DNA of 64,000 bases, taken from positions 16,250,121 through 16,314,120 of the forward strand of contig NC_084817.1 in NCBI RefSeq assembly GCF_963583255.1. Direction: 5' to 3'. Of this stretch, positions 12,288 through 23,878 are shown piece by piece. Source of the stretch: Pyrus communis. Its lineage: Eukaryota > Streptophyta > Magnoliopsida > Rosales > Rosaceae. A program made the translations under genes and the position numbers. The notes beneath the pieces are model-generated. The model ran no database searches and had not been told where the DNA came from. It worked only from the letters and a program-made list of their open reading frames with translations. Each line of letters starts with the position of its first letter. The stretch's first letter is position 1.

Positions 12288-13249
12288 GGTAGAGCTCGTG
12301 TATTGACAAGGATTTCTGGCAAAAAGTGATATAGGAGATTACTTTCAATGGTATAATTTTTATTCTACTTTTACCATACTGTACTTTACTAAGTTTAAAT
12401 TTCAATGAAAAGCGATGATATCACGTGTGAAATGGGTTCAAGCCTGCTCAGATGCGTACTCTTACATTTAGTCACTTTTAGGTTTAAATTCAGGGAACTG
12501 TTATTAGCACTCCAAAAATCTCAATTTGCACTCCTCATAAGTGTTATTTTCTTTCTAAATATAGAAAGTTTGGAGTGCCAAATGAGAATTTTGGAGTGCT
12601 AATAACAATTCCCTAAATTTATCCACATTTTCCACATCACCACATATTAAGGCTTTGTCACTTTCCTAGTGTTGACCAGCATAGCTTGATTCGAAGTACA
12701 AGTGGACATCCCAGGTCAGGGTGTGCCATCGTTTTAATCAGGAAATCTCTTTTCTTATTTTTTTTTCTTATTTATTAATCTTTACTCCTCAAACCTAAGA
12801 AGAATGCAAAACTAAGTAAAATAGAACTGAACTCAGTTAAAACAATCACAATAATCCAAATAAAAAGGGTATAAAATGTACAGAATAATTGTTCTATCAA
12901 CATATCACTCAATTCATAAGATTCACTTCCTTAGAAGGGGAAGAATATGGCATAAATGAATACATACTTGATCGCTATCTCAACCATTTCCATCTTATGA
13001 GATTAATCTAGATTATCCTGGGACTTAAAGTTCTTGGTCTAGTATACTAGTTTGTGTAAGTTAAGGAAGATGATATTTGACTTATATGGCACTTACCGAC
13101 ATAAATGAAAAGCGATGATATTAAACCACATTTCGTTGATTAGTGACATGTAGAACTAATTCGTTAACTGGAAATAAACAATCCAGGTCAAATTAGATTC
13201 CTTACTAAAGAGTGTTTGGACTTATTGTTCTTACATTGACCAAGGTAAT
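12288..13249. other. Intergenic DNA without a recognised gene
   Basis: No credible gene was seen. One small MITE (12493-12613) is listed separately. The remainder is AT-rich, with a T-rich tract near 12750-12770. Confidence 0.5.
12493..12613. mobile_element. Short palindromic MITE
   Basis: A 121-bp element whose ends are near-perfect inverted repeats (GGGAACTGTTATTAGCACTCC against the reverse complement of the right end, with one mismatch). It is flanked by TAAATTCA (12485-12492) and TAAATTTA (12614-12621), an 8-bp TSD with one difference. It has no coding content. Confidence 0.75.
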
Positions 13250-14052
13250 TGTTGGAACCAAAATCACCCGCATCCGCGGACAAAGGCAATATCCAATCAG
13301 AATTGCCTATGATTTTGGGTGAAAGGAGAATGAGGTTGATTGAGGTTATGGTTGAATCCGAACTGGACTGCCTACATATCTCCATGACAGAATCAAACCC
13401 CTAGTGTATTTCTAAGAAAGAATGGTATAAAGGTTGCAATACATCATGAACCATCGTTGACGAGTAGCCCATGATTGGACATTAACGAGACGAGTTCTCC
13501 ATGGACGTGCTTACGGATAGAGGGCAATGTATATGCAAAATGAGCCTATGTTAGGTGTAGGGAGAGTGTGTGATAGATGTATCTTCAGTTGTGGTAGATA
13601 AGAGAAATCTAAGAACCTTATTCGTTCCTTCATTGATTCATTATAGAGCCCTTGTAGGGATTTGTACTCGTAGAGATAATATGTGTGTTGTAGAGGGTAT
13701 CAGATTACTGAGATAAATACTCAGGCTAGAGTACTTACAGAGATCTTAAGAGTCCTTGTATAGAAATAATCCCAATTAAATCGAGAGACTATCTATTAGG
13801 GAATCTAGGATAAGATATCCCATCCTCCTACTATTACGTTGCTTAATCCCTAAGATGTCCTAATTTAATTTGAATTGTGTTTTCTTACTTGGGAAACAAG
13901 TAATATCTTCAATGGGTTTAAGCTTTGTTTGTCTGACTAAAGTTGTCGGACTACACTTCATGGGCTATGGACATTCTGGTCCTTCTTGCCACCCAAGATA
14001 TCACATGTCATAATCACAGAACATCATGGTCATAGAAAATCATAGTCCCACA
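13250..14052 (-). mobile_element. Ty1-copia LTR, degraded (family of 38098-38805)
   Basis: The sequence begins TGTTGGAA and ends TCCCACA. It shares extended similarity with 20124-20590 and 38098-38805. At 38098 the polypurine tract lies on the right, so the element orientation is minus. No matching TSD was found here (GTAAT left, ATTGC right), and no coding region of the same element is attached, so this is a lone or truncated LTR. Confidence 0.6.
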
Positions 14053-14306
14053 ATTGCCACTAACTATGATTCACTGAATGCGCTCCACTTCAAAGATGGA
14101 TAGTTACCAATGGACCATTAGCAAATCTCCCTATAATAACTTATCTAGAATGCGTAGTAAAATGACCTTTGAATTGTTTGTTTGATTTGGAGTTAGCCAA
14201 TTCTAGCTAGTCCTGCTTGCTTGTTTATCAAAGATTTGATCTTTTGAAGTTCGAACCATGTTGTAAATCCTTAGTTGGAGTTTCTAATGCATAGTTGAAA
14301 AGTTGG

Positions 14307-14389
14307 ATGCGAGGTGGAATGCACCTATATATTCCTAGAAGGACTTGATGCGAGGTGGAATGCGCCTATATATTCCTAGAAGGACTTAG
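14307..14389. repeat. Two-copy tandem repeat, about 41 bp unit
   Basis: The unit containing atgcgaggtggaatgc and ending ctagaaggactt occurs twice in a row, with a single a/g difference. No function is evident. Confidence 0.85.
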
Positions 14390-14587
14390 GTACTTTAGAA
14401 AAGTTTTTGCTACATGTATTTTACTTAACTCATCAAGCCTGTTAGAGTAAAACACTTGCAAATTTTAATCCTTTGTTTCCTTATCGCAGACTATAGTTTA
14501 ACCTGACAATCTTTCCAAAGTAAACCAACTTTGGAGAAATGAGTAACAAAGCGAAAAACGAATAAGCTTGTAGACTTGGGACAAAGC

Positions 14588-17500
14588 TGATGTGATATAT
14601 AATAGCACACAAATTAAACCCTCTTGTTGACAATTGTAGTATGAATAAGTAGGGATCGTTCTAGGCCAGGGATTAGGAGGGATTGCTAATCTACTCAAAT
14701 TAGACTCAATTACACTAAACTAGACTAAAAAATAGACAACTAGATTCTAATAACTCAAAACAAACTAAAGTGAGTCAAAACAGGACAAAACTAGCAAATT
14801 GACTCAAAACAAAAACTAAGGGTGATTTTGGACGAATTCTAACTTAACTTTAACTCAAAACACTAAAAGAAACAAATTTAAACAGGTTCTAACTAAATAA
14901 ACACAAAATATTTAAAGGGGGATTTGTTTTGATGAATTTAAACTTAACAAGCAAACTTCCAGAAACTAAGTAAATTGATATGAATTTAGGTGAATGGATG
15001 GTTGATAGGCTAGCTAGAGGGTTCTTCTCCACACATGACACATATGCATACAAATCGATTTCCAATTATTATTCCGATAAACCATGAATGACAATGCCCC
15101 AAGTTAATCGTGAACTGCACAAATTAACCATCAGATTTCCCTAATCTTATTGAATTGGACTCAGCGACGCAATCAAATTATTCTTATCAAGTTCCCTATA
15201 TGAACATCATGATAGAGATACATATCAAAGATCATTAAGTTCTATGGAAATCATAAGCATTGACATGACATTTGTAACTATAAAAAGCATGATACTCTTG
15301 CCAGGAATTTACTTAAAACAATCCTGACTAGCAACCTTCACTACTTGCAAATATAAGTTCATAACGATTATGTGAAAATCCCTTATATTTTAGCATCAAA
15401 TTCATGAATGCAAACTAAGTATGCATCCTTAATCAACATACAAGAATAAGTTATCAATCAAGCAGTTAAGCAAATTGCATTCACGATTTATGAAACAATA
15501 ATTGGATGAAATCAATTCATATCACATATATGTTCATGGCTTTGAATTCTCCTCTAGCCAAAACGAAATTAGTTCCCCATGTTCACACTTAAACAAAGAT
15601 AACTTAAATTAAACATTGAAAACAAAAGATAGAATACACCTAAGAACGTTCCAACAATCCAAAACTTGAATGGCAGGCATGGCTCCAAGGGTATCCTCTC
15701 ATTTTTCCTTGCAAAGCTGCGTCACAAGGGGTTTTTCTCTGAAATTGGGTTATTGTGTGTTGTGGATGGGGTGGTGCAAAATTGTGGTCAGGAATAGGGA
15801 TGAGTGGTTGGTGCGGAATTGTGTGATGGATGGCTGAATGAATGAATGGTTGTATGGTTCTCTCCCTTATGTGCCGCAGAAAACTAAAAATAAGAAAAGA
15901 AGGCACGACATTAATTAAATAATATTAGGAAAGATTTGCTCCCCAAATCCTCAAGGAAAAAGGGTAATTAAATGTCAAAATCCAAGAGGGAAAGGGAAGG
16001 AAATATATGGCAGGACCTAGAGAGAAAGGGAAAGTGATTTGCGGCAAGGTGATAGGAGCATATTTAGGCGACTTACTTAGCTTGTTTTCGTGCATTTATA
16101 TTGTTAATTCATAGTTGTTTTTGGTGTTTAAGCCATTTTCGTGTGTTTTTAGGTTCATGTGGCTAAGAAAGGAAAAAGATGCATTTTGGAGCATTTTGGA
16201 GCAAAATTGGACTTGGAAGGGATAACTTATACTTGGAGCAAAAGGAATGGACGAAATTGAAGAGTTGATGTCACAAGGATTCCTACTTGAAGTAGCCACA
16301 CACCTTCCACATTTCAGCCACATGCACTTGTTCCTCCATCATTGCACCAACAACAACATTGCACATGCACTCCCTTTAATTAATTAACCCACATGCACCC
16401 TTTATTCTTTCATCATTCCAGCCACTCCACATCCCTCACCAAGAAATCATTCAACACATGCATCCATAATCATTTCTCCACACCAAAACCGTGCACATGC
16501 ATTCCCCTTGTGCAATTCCATCATTCCACACCTCCATGGCAGCCACCAACCAACCTAGCTGTCATGTTTCCCCTTTAATCATTCAAACATTCACCCACAT
16601 GCATTTCTAACCCACATGCACCCTAGATTCTAATCAGCCATTCACATTTAATCATTCATTCCCATCAGATTTCTAGCATATTCACATGCATTCCATCCTT
16701 TAAAACATTGCACATGCACTCCACATGCATTCATCCTAGCTGTCATGTTTCCCCTTTCATCATTCCCTCACATTCTTTAAATCAGCCAACACATGCATCC
16801 ACCTTTCTCCCATCAGATTTCCAACATTGCACATGCATTCCCCTTACAATTTCAGCCATCCTAGCTGTTTTGCACATGCATTCACTTAACCTAGCTGTCA
16901 TGTTCCCTCACCCATCCATTCATCTCCCTATAAAAACCATACACACTTCACACAACATTCATTCACACTCATTCACACCTCAATTCATCCCACATTCCCA
17001 TATTCAGAAATACTCATTCATACACTCTTCCATATTCCAGAAATTCGTCAAAACCTCTCCACACCCTTGCAGCAGCCACCAAAACACTTTACTCGTCCAT
17101 ATTCAGAAAACCTTCCATTTCCACCACTCCCCAAACCATTCACACCACCAAAACTCACCTTAGACCTTGTGATACAACAACGAGGAAGAGAAGAGTGCCT
17201 AAAAGTTCATACAATTCAAGTTTGAGTTGTTGGAATGTTTAGGTGTTTCTTTGATTTCAAAGTTTAAATTCAATTCTCTTTGTTTTGTACGTATGAGGAA
17301 TGGAAGAGAAGAGTGCCTAAACGTTCATACAATTCAAGTTTGAGTTGTTGGAATGTTTAGGTGTTTCTTTGATTTCAAAGTTATGAGGAACTAAACCCCC
17401 TTTGGCTAGGGGGGGATTCGAAATATATGTTTATGCTTGCATTTTGATTTGATTACTTCTAATTGCGTTTCATAAGTTGTGGATTCAATTCGTTTAACTG

Positions 17501-18897
17501 TTTGATTGATAACTTATTTATGTATGTTTATTGAGAGTGCACACTTAATTTTCATGCATGAATATGACGCTAGAATATAAGTGAGTTTCACCTAATAGTT
17601 ACGAACTTATATTCACAAGTAGTGGAGATTGCTTATAAACAATCGCGTTAAACGAATTCTTGGCACAAGTTTCATGCGTATTCCATAGTAACGAATGCCT
17701 CGTCAACACTTATAATTTTCATAGAGCGTAATGATTCTTGCTTGTATCTCTATTATGCAATCATGTAGGGGACTTGTGGGGAATGTTTTGGGTTGTCGTA
17801 TGCAATCATCCAATTCAATAACGTTAGGAAGATTTGAAAGTTAATTTAAGAGGACCTAATTAACTTGGAGCGTTGAGAATTCATGGTTTATTGAAATGCA
17901 ATTGGAAATCATTTTATTATGCAAGTGTAACATGTGTGGAGATGAACCCCTTAGCTATTCTATCATCCATTCCTTCCATTTCATCAATTTCGTTTTTACA
18001 ATCTGTTTTGATTTACAATCTGTGCATTTAGTTTAATTTTGTCCAAAACCTCAATCCCCCTTTACTTTATTGTCCAAATTAGTTAGAAAGTGTCTTAGTT
18101 TGTGTTTCTAAGTGTTTTGAATCAATTTATTTCCAAAATTCGTCCAAAGTACTCAAAGTGCTCAAAACTGCCCAGAAAGTGTTTTTTAGGCAGTTTTGAG
18201 TGTTTTGGGTGTTGTTTGAGTCTTTCGGTTTGTTTTAGTGTTTTAAAGTTTAGTTTTGCATTCTTTGAGTCTAGTATAGTGTTTTATATTGTGTTTTTAC
18301 GTTTTTGAGTCAATTCCAAGTGATTAACAATCCCTCCTAATCCCCGGTCCAGAACGATCCCTACTTACATACTTACTACAATTGATAAAAAGAGGGTTTA
18401 ATTTGTGCGCGTATAAATCCCGCATCACAAGGGAAAAGGTGTTCTAGAAGGGAAAAGGAGCGGCTCCCTTTAGGAATGGGATTAGGACTTCTAGAAACAT
18501 ATATTTAGGTGTCCTAAATTAATTAGGGACCCCCCTAACAGTTGGAACTTAGGTAGAGAAGGATTAGGATTGACTAGGACAAAATAAGGTAGTTTGGCTC
18601 TTATTTCCTTCTTTCTTGCTGGGCTCCATATCTTCTTTGTCTTGAATTAATTCTTCCATCTCTTTAGCATATTCTTAGCCTTTATTTCAAATTCGTCCAT
18701 CCACCTTACTCCATGCATGTGCTATCCATTCCAAGCCCAAAATTGCTCTAAAATGCTCCAAATTGCCTTTTCTTGCCACTTTAGCTAATTGGACCTACAA
18801 ACACACGAAAATAGCTTAAATCACTATAATAAATTGAAACTAAGTAAGTAAATGCAAGGAAATAAGCTAACAAAGTCTCATAAATATGCTCCTATCA
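14588..18897 (-). mobile_element. Solo LTR of the TGATAGG family, split by a second LTR
   Basis: On the minus strand this LTR runs from TGATAGGAGC (18897) to CACATCA (14588). It is interrupted at 16049/18433 by the plus-strand LTR 16050-18427; removing that insertion leaves about 1.9 kb. No internal retroelement sequence follows, so it is a solo LTR. AAAGC precedes it on the left (14583-14587). The same five bases occur on the right only after seven extra bases (18905-18909), so the TSD is uncertain. ORFs on both strands within it are LTR noise. Confidence 0.8.
16050..18427 (+). mobile_element. Solo LTR of the TGATAGG family, nested
   Basis: A 2378-bp LTR from TGATAGGAGC to CCGCATCA, flanked by the perfect 5-bp TSD CAAGG (16045-16049 and 18428-18432). 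It has no PBS, PPT or internal region, so it is a solo LTR left by LTR-LTR recombination. Like its relatives it has a cat/cac-rich zone (about 16320-17160) that creates a spurious 151-codon ORF. Confidence 0.92.
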
Positions 18898-20123
18898 AAA
18901 ACTCAAAGCACCCTTTGGTAACATTGATTCGGAAAAATGTTACCTCCTAAACTTAGTGTTTGTAAAGATTTGTACTGCGATAGTCGGAATACTACCCTAC
19001 TCCAATACCAAGTTTAAGACCCATGAAAAACTATTTGCTCCTAACTTCCTAGAATTGATGGGATTAAGGATGAGAAATGGACAAGTATCTGGAATGTTCT
19101 CCAGATTTTTGTTTCAGTTTAATCTTTTTTCATCAAGCATGACTTTGATTTTGTTTGTTCTTTCACCTTGCCCCATTCTGGTTATGAGAATTTGTCGCAA
19201 CGTGTCACCAATAAAAATGTTTCCTTCTCAGTTTAAATTGCGTGTCCATCGCTCGTGAATCTTAAACGAAAGTTATTTAGGACTTGGTCGCTTGCATATG
19301 GGTCAGAAACACCTTTAAAATTCTTTTGTCACTTTATGCGTTGAACCTGAGCATTTCTAATCAGTTTACACTTAGCTAACTAGGCTAAGGCACTTCCAAG
19401 TCTACAAACTCTGTTAGAATAAAATTCTTCTTAAGGATTTCCTAGCCTGGATGCCTTTTTAGACTTGATTAGACACATGGTGCCACAAAACATACTTGAC
19501 TTAGTACGTTAGTCTGGCATAGAAGTAATTATATTAAGGGTTGGAGTTCAAAGCCACCAATCGACTGATTTTCATATCGCCCTTTCAATCATTCCATCTT
19601 ATGACGTAAACCCTGTTTTGAATGTTATGACCCACAACTCTTAGATTGTTTAATCTTTCCAGAGGCTGGATGATGCGCTGGACTTCCAGATTAGGGGCCC
19701 ATTTCCCTGTATCTGTAACCTTTCTATCATAACAGCGCTTAATAAAACTCAAGCCTCCTAAACTGCTATCAAACACAACGGAATGGGCTATAAGAGACTA
19801 CTTTAACACTAACATTTTGAGTAAGTTAGACTATGGCGATGTTTGCATAGTTACAAAGGTTGTGCAGTATTTGGGAATTTAAGGCATTCCCTGTACCGCA
19901 GTGAATGGTGTAAGAAGAACAAACAAAGGCGTGTGAAGATCTGAAAAGATTAGTCCCAGTTTTGGGTTTTTTTTGTCCAGTCACATTTAATCAAGTATAT
20001 AATTAAATAATCAAAAGTATCTATCTCTTGGAATGCTACCATGGTTTGGAATAAGGTTGTTCACTCATCGGATGGGCTTTCGAGTTGTTTTATTCATTCA
20101 TATTTTATGAAGCATTTGTGAAT
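18898..20123. other. No gene recognised; likely degraded repeat DNA
   Basis: The longest ORFs are 100 codons (18956-19258, plus) and 63 codons (minus). Neither shows a motif I can name. The segment sits between the solo LTR and a copia LTR fragment and is probably old transposon sequence. Confidence 0.4.
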
Positions 20124-20590
20124 TGTTGGATTGACTAGAATTGCGCACATCCACGGATGAGGGCAACATCCAGTCGAAATTGCCCAAGATCTTAGTGAGG
20201 CGAGAATGACGTTGATTGGGGGTGCTTGAATCCAAATTAAACTGCCTACATATCTTTGGAAAGGAGAATCAAACCATTGATGTAGTTCTAACGAAGAATG
20301 GTGTGATGTGTGCAATACATTTTGAACCATCCTTGAAAAATAGACTATAGTAGTTGTTAAGGAGATGTGTTTTCCATGATTGTGTATATGTGTAGACGAT
20401 CACGTATATGCAAGATGAGTCTGTGTTAGGCGTAGGGAAAGTATAAGGGAGATATATCTTCAGTTGTGGTAGATTAGAGAGATCTAAGAGCCTCATTTGT
20501 TCCTTCATTGATTCATTGCAAAGCCCTCATAGGGCATTGTACTCACAGAGATAATATATGTGTTGTAGAGAATATCAGATTATTGAGATA
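20124..20590 (-). mobile_element. Truncated Ty1-copia LTR
   Basis: It starts TGTTGGA and follows the 13250-14052 LTR to about 'gagataaata', where similarity stops and RT-like sequence begins. The last third of the LTR is missing. Orientation is taken from the complete relative at 38098-38805. Confidence 0.55.
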
Positions 20591-20639
20591 AATAATAACC
20601 ATATCGTGTTACAAGTGAGAAAGGAAGCGTAATGAGACT

Positions 20640-22288
20640 AAAGAAATAGTGCGATGGATTGCACGCCTTATGGCACAAGTTTTCTCTCAAACGCCATGTG
20701 ATTGATTGTAGCGGTCAAAGCATTTCTTCATAGGGATATAATATGGAAATTTATGTGTAAATTTCCAAAGAATACACTTTCTCAATTCAAATAAGGTGTT
20801 CACTTTACGGATTGAAGCAATCCAGGCGGGTGTGCTATACAGGTCTAAGTGATTATTTGATCAATTAGGGATATGAAATTACATTAAGCATTTGCGTGTT
20901 AACTATGAAGTATTCCAAATTGCTAGAGTCGTAGTTTTTGTCGATAACATAAATCTTACTAAAACTTTAGAAGAGCTTGAGAAAATTGCCTCGCATATGA
21001 AGACGGATTTTGAGATGAATGATCTTAGGAAAATATATTTATGCCTTGACCTGAAGTTTGAGCATTGCTTTGACAATATTCTAGTCCATAAGTCGAGCCA
21101 CACCCTTAAGGTGTTACATTTTAAGTATGCCCTTGATCATCCATACACTAGATGTAAATGAGACCCTTGAAGAGGTTGTGGAACCCGAAGTTCCATATCT
21201 AAGTTCCACGTTGTACTTTGTTGTAGTTTGCTCATTACATTAGGCAGCACATCTTTTTCATGTTGAGTTGATCTATTGACAATATACAACATTGTGCCTA
21301 CATACAACGAATTGCATTAAAGACGTTTTCTACTAGCATAAAGTTACTACGAATTTAGGCTTATCCCTACGCATCCCGAGCAGATCCAACCTCTTGATCC
21401 TTAGAATAATGCTTGCCTTATTTATTATGTTGACGCATGTTACTTATCAAACCCATACAAGGCACGTTTGCAAATGGTTATGTTTTTATTGTTAGGGACA
21501 CAATAATATCTTAAAAGTCCATGAAATAGACCTTAGTTGCAACATCTTTGAATCGTTCCAAGCTTATTGCACCTTATTACATCACACTTGAGAGATATGT
21601 TTGAGAGCTTACGTTGAGCATATTCGAAGTACCTGTGGTTTTCATCCATCCCTAAGTTTTAATGACGATCTATGAAGAGAATGTCGCATGTATCAACTAG
21701 ACTAAGGCATGATATATCAACAAAGTCAACACCAAGAATATTGTGCCTTCATCACATCAACAAAGCCTTTGGAGATTGAAGTCAAACAAACCTGATCCCA
21801 AGACAACCTTGCCAATCTCTTCATGAAGTCATTGCTGAAGCCAAACATGAGAAATTATCTCATTTGCAATGTTTGTAGTTCTCAATTGAAAGTTTTGTCA
21901 AATAGATGAAGAATTACTAGAAGTATAGTCACTTGACCTTAATGTACTCTTTTTCAAAAATTTCTCCTATCTAATCAGATTTTGACGAGGCATCTGTTAA
22001 GGGCTGGTCATACGCTTGTGTGCATTTTACTTGCGTTGTGAAGACGTCTAGTTTTGACTTAATGCAATTTGTCACTTTTCTTCTTAGACTATGAGTTTTA
22101 TCCTACCTTGAGCTTTAACATTACCAGGTTTTCGGAGTTTAACTACTTATGTATTCTTTTATTTATTTTTTAGACTCGCATTGGCTCATTGTGTTGACTA
22201 GAAGAGGCGACTTCATCAAGTATTTATATACCATCACATGAAGACCTGATGTGCAACTTATTTGAGTATTTACACACTTAAGGGGAAG
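20640..22288 (+). pseudogene. Ty1-copia RT/RNase H remnant
   Basis: Translated pieces resemble copia reverse transcriptase and RNase H, broken by many stops and frameshifts. A degraded 'VAQGFSQ'-type segment lies near 20670-20700. An RT stretch with VVFVDNINLT and a degraded ending HTLKVL lies at 20892-21161. RNase H-like pieces follow to about 21850. The longest open piece is 89 codons. Its order fits the plus strand, ending at the polypurine-like aggggaag before the LTR-like segment at 22289. It is non-functional; the catalytic YVDD-type motif is not intact (FVDN here). Confidence 0.7.
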
Positions 22289-22516
22289 TGTTGCAGTCAT
22301 AACTCCATTAGAAGTGTGACTGCGTAAATTCTAGTAGATTAAGTATATGAATCTTATGAGATGTAGACTTTCCTTGTGCAACTTGTGTTACTTAGAAAGA
22401 GTTTCTCTCTCCATTTTTAGTACAAATAAAAGCACAAATTCCTCAAACTCTTCTCTCTCTTTCTTCTTTCTAGCCGATCTCCCTCTTTCTTCCCTCACTA
22501 AATTCATAATACAACA
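22289..22516 (+). mobile_element. Probable 3' LTR of the plus-strand copia remnant
   Basis: It follows the purine-rich 22281-22288 (aggggaag). It starts TGTTGCAGTC and ends ATACAACA, about 228 bp, with a promoter-like 'acaaataaaagcac' inside. The 5' mate was not found, so both edges are tentative. Confidence 0.5.
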
Positions 22517-22949
22517 AGCGAACCAATTTATCATATGAATCGGTTAGATTTTGGACCATTAGACTTTCCTTGAAAAATAATAATAAACGGGCCATTCTTA
22601 TTCTGATCGGCCGGTTTGGTCCATACCAAATTGATGTACCGCCCAACTATATGCAGTAGCAGGACTTTTAAGGCACCCAATCAATTTCGTTCAACGAAAA
22701 AAGCACTCAATCAATCACGTTCTTATCCAACGGCTGAGAAGAGCACCTTCCCAACACCAACGTGCATATGTTTACACCGAGATGCAGTAGGGCCCACCAA
22801 ATTCCTCTTCTTTTTCTCTTTCAAGTTTCAGGTTGACTCCGCGTGTGCATGCATACCTCCTTCCTACGAACCAGGAGTAGGAGAAAATTTGCAAAAAATT
22901 TATCAAATTTTATAAGATATAAATTCGACGATCACGATTGAATCAGAAA

Positions 22950-23072
22950 ATGTTGTGGCAGGCGTATGTCTACGATCACTTGATGTGCGACATTAACGGC
23001 CACCACCTGACCGTCGCGGCCATCCTCGGTCACCACTGTAGTGTGTGGGCCTAGAGCTCCACCTTTCCTAAG
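22950..23072 (+). pseudogene. Profilin exon 1 (with TAG at codon 35)
   Basis: It runs from ATG to ...TTTCCTAAG, followed by the donor GTTCTC. It encodes [20 protein letters not shown] and continues to VWA-stop-SSTFPK. The start is the family's conserved N-terminus, so this ATG is confidently the original one. Confidence 0.9.
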
Positions 23073-23428
23073 GTTCTCCCTCCTTCTTTTCTTTCCTCTC
23101 TCCGATTACTTTTCGTTTTCGTTTCTTCATTTGATCTGTGCACATAGCTCGGTTTGGTTCCTCAGAAAATTTTCAATTTTCACGGAAAAGTGAAGTAATT
23201 GGATTGCAGATGTGAGGACTTGTAAAACTAATGGATACTAATTTTGACATTTCAATTGAGATTCTGATAAGAATCAATTTTTGTTTTTGTTTTTTCAGTG
23301 ATTGATCGATATAGTTTGTGAATTATGATTCATACTTTCTGTTTGGTTGCTGAGAAAAAGTTCTCTGCTATTGTAGGTAGTGAGTGATGGAGACAGATTG
23401 GTTTGCTTGTTTCATTATTTATGTGCAG

Positions 23429-23563
23429 TTTAAGCCAGAAGAAATTACGGCAATAATGAAAGATTTCGACGAGCCCGGGTCTCTTGCTCTAACCCAATTG
23501 CACCTTGGTGGAACAACGAACGTGGTTATTAAGGGCGAGAACGGAGCTGTTATTCGTGGCAAG
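23429..23563 (+). pseudogene. Profilin exon 2
   Basis: Preceded by acceptor ATGTGCAG and followed by donor GTTTGT. It is open for all 45 codons and has the DFDEPGSLA and LHLGGT landmarks. It stays in frame with exons 1 and 3. Confidence 0.92.
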
Positions 23564-23774
23564 GTTTGTTTATGTTGCTCCTTTCCTTCATCATATACTA
23601 ATAGGTCATTGATAACATTGTTTGAATTCATTTTGGAGTAATTCAAGTTAGGTATATTTGTTTTAGATGAAAATGATCATTTCGAGAAAATTCCCCTTCG
23701 AAAGTGTTTTACTTGATTAGGATTTCAGTCCATGACTAACACAATGTCTGCAAAAGGTTTCAGGTCTCAATTTC

Positions 23775-23775
<1 letters not shown>

Positions 23776-23860
<85 letters not shown>

Positions 23861-23878
23861 AAGAAGAAGAAGAAGAAA
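23776..23878. repeat. Compound AAT/AAG microsatellite in profilin intron 2
   Basis: About 18 AAT units (to about 23830) switch directly to about 16 AAG units. Read as protein it gives poly-Asn then poly-Lys, which is not a gene. Confidence 0.95.

Noticed and set aside
16708..17163. 151-codon ORF as a possible small gene
   Set aside because: It is inside the solo LTR 16050-18427 and is low-complexity His/Ser/Pro; there is no conservation in sister LTRs.
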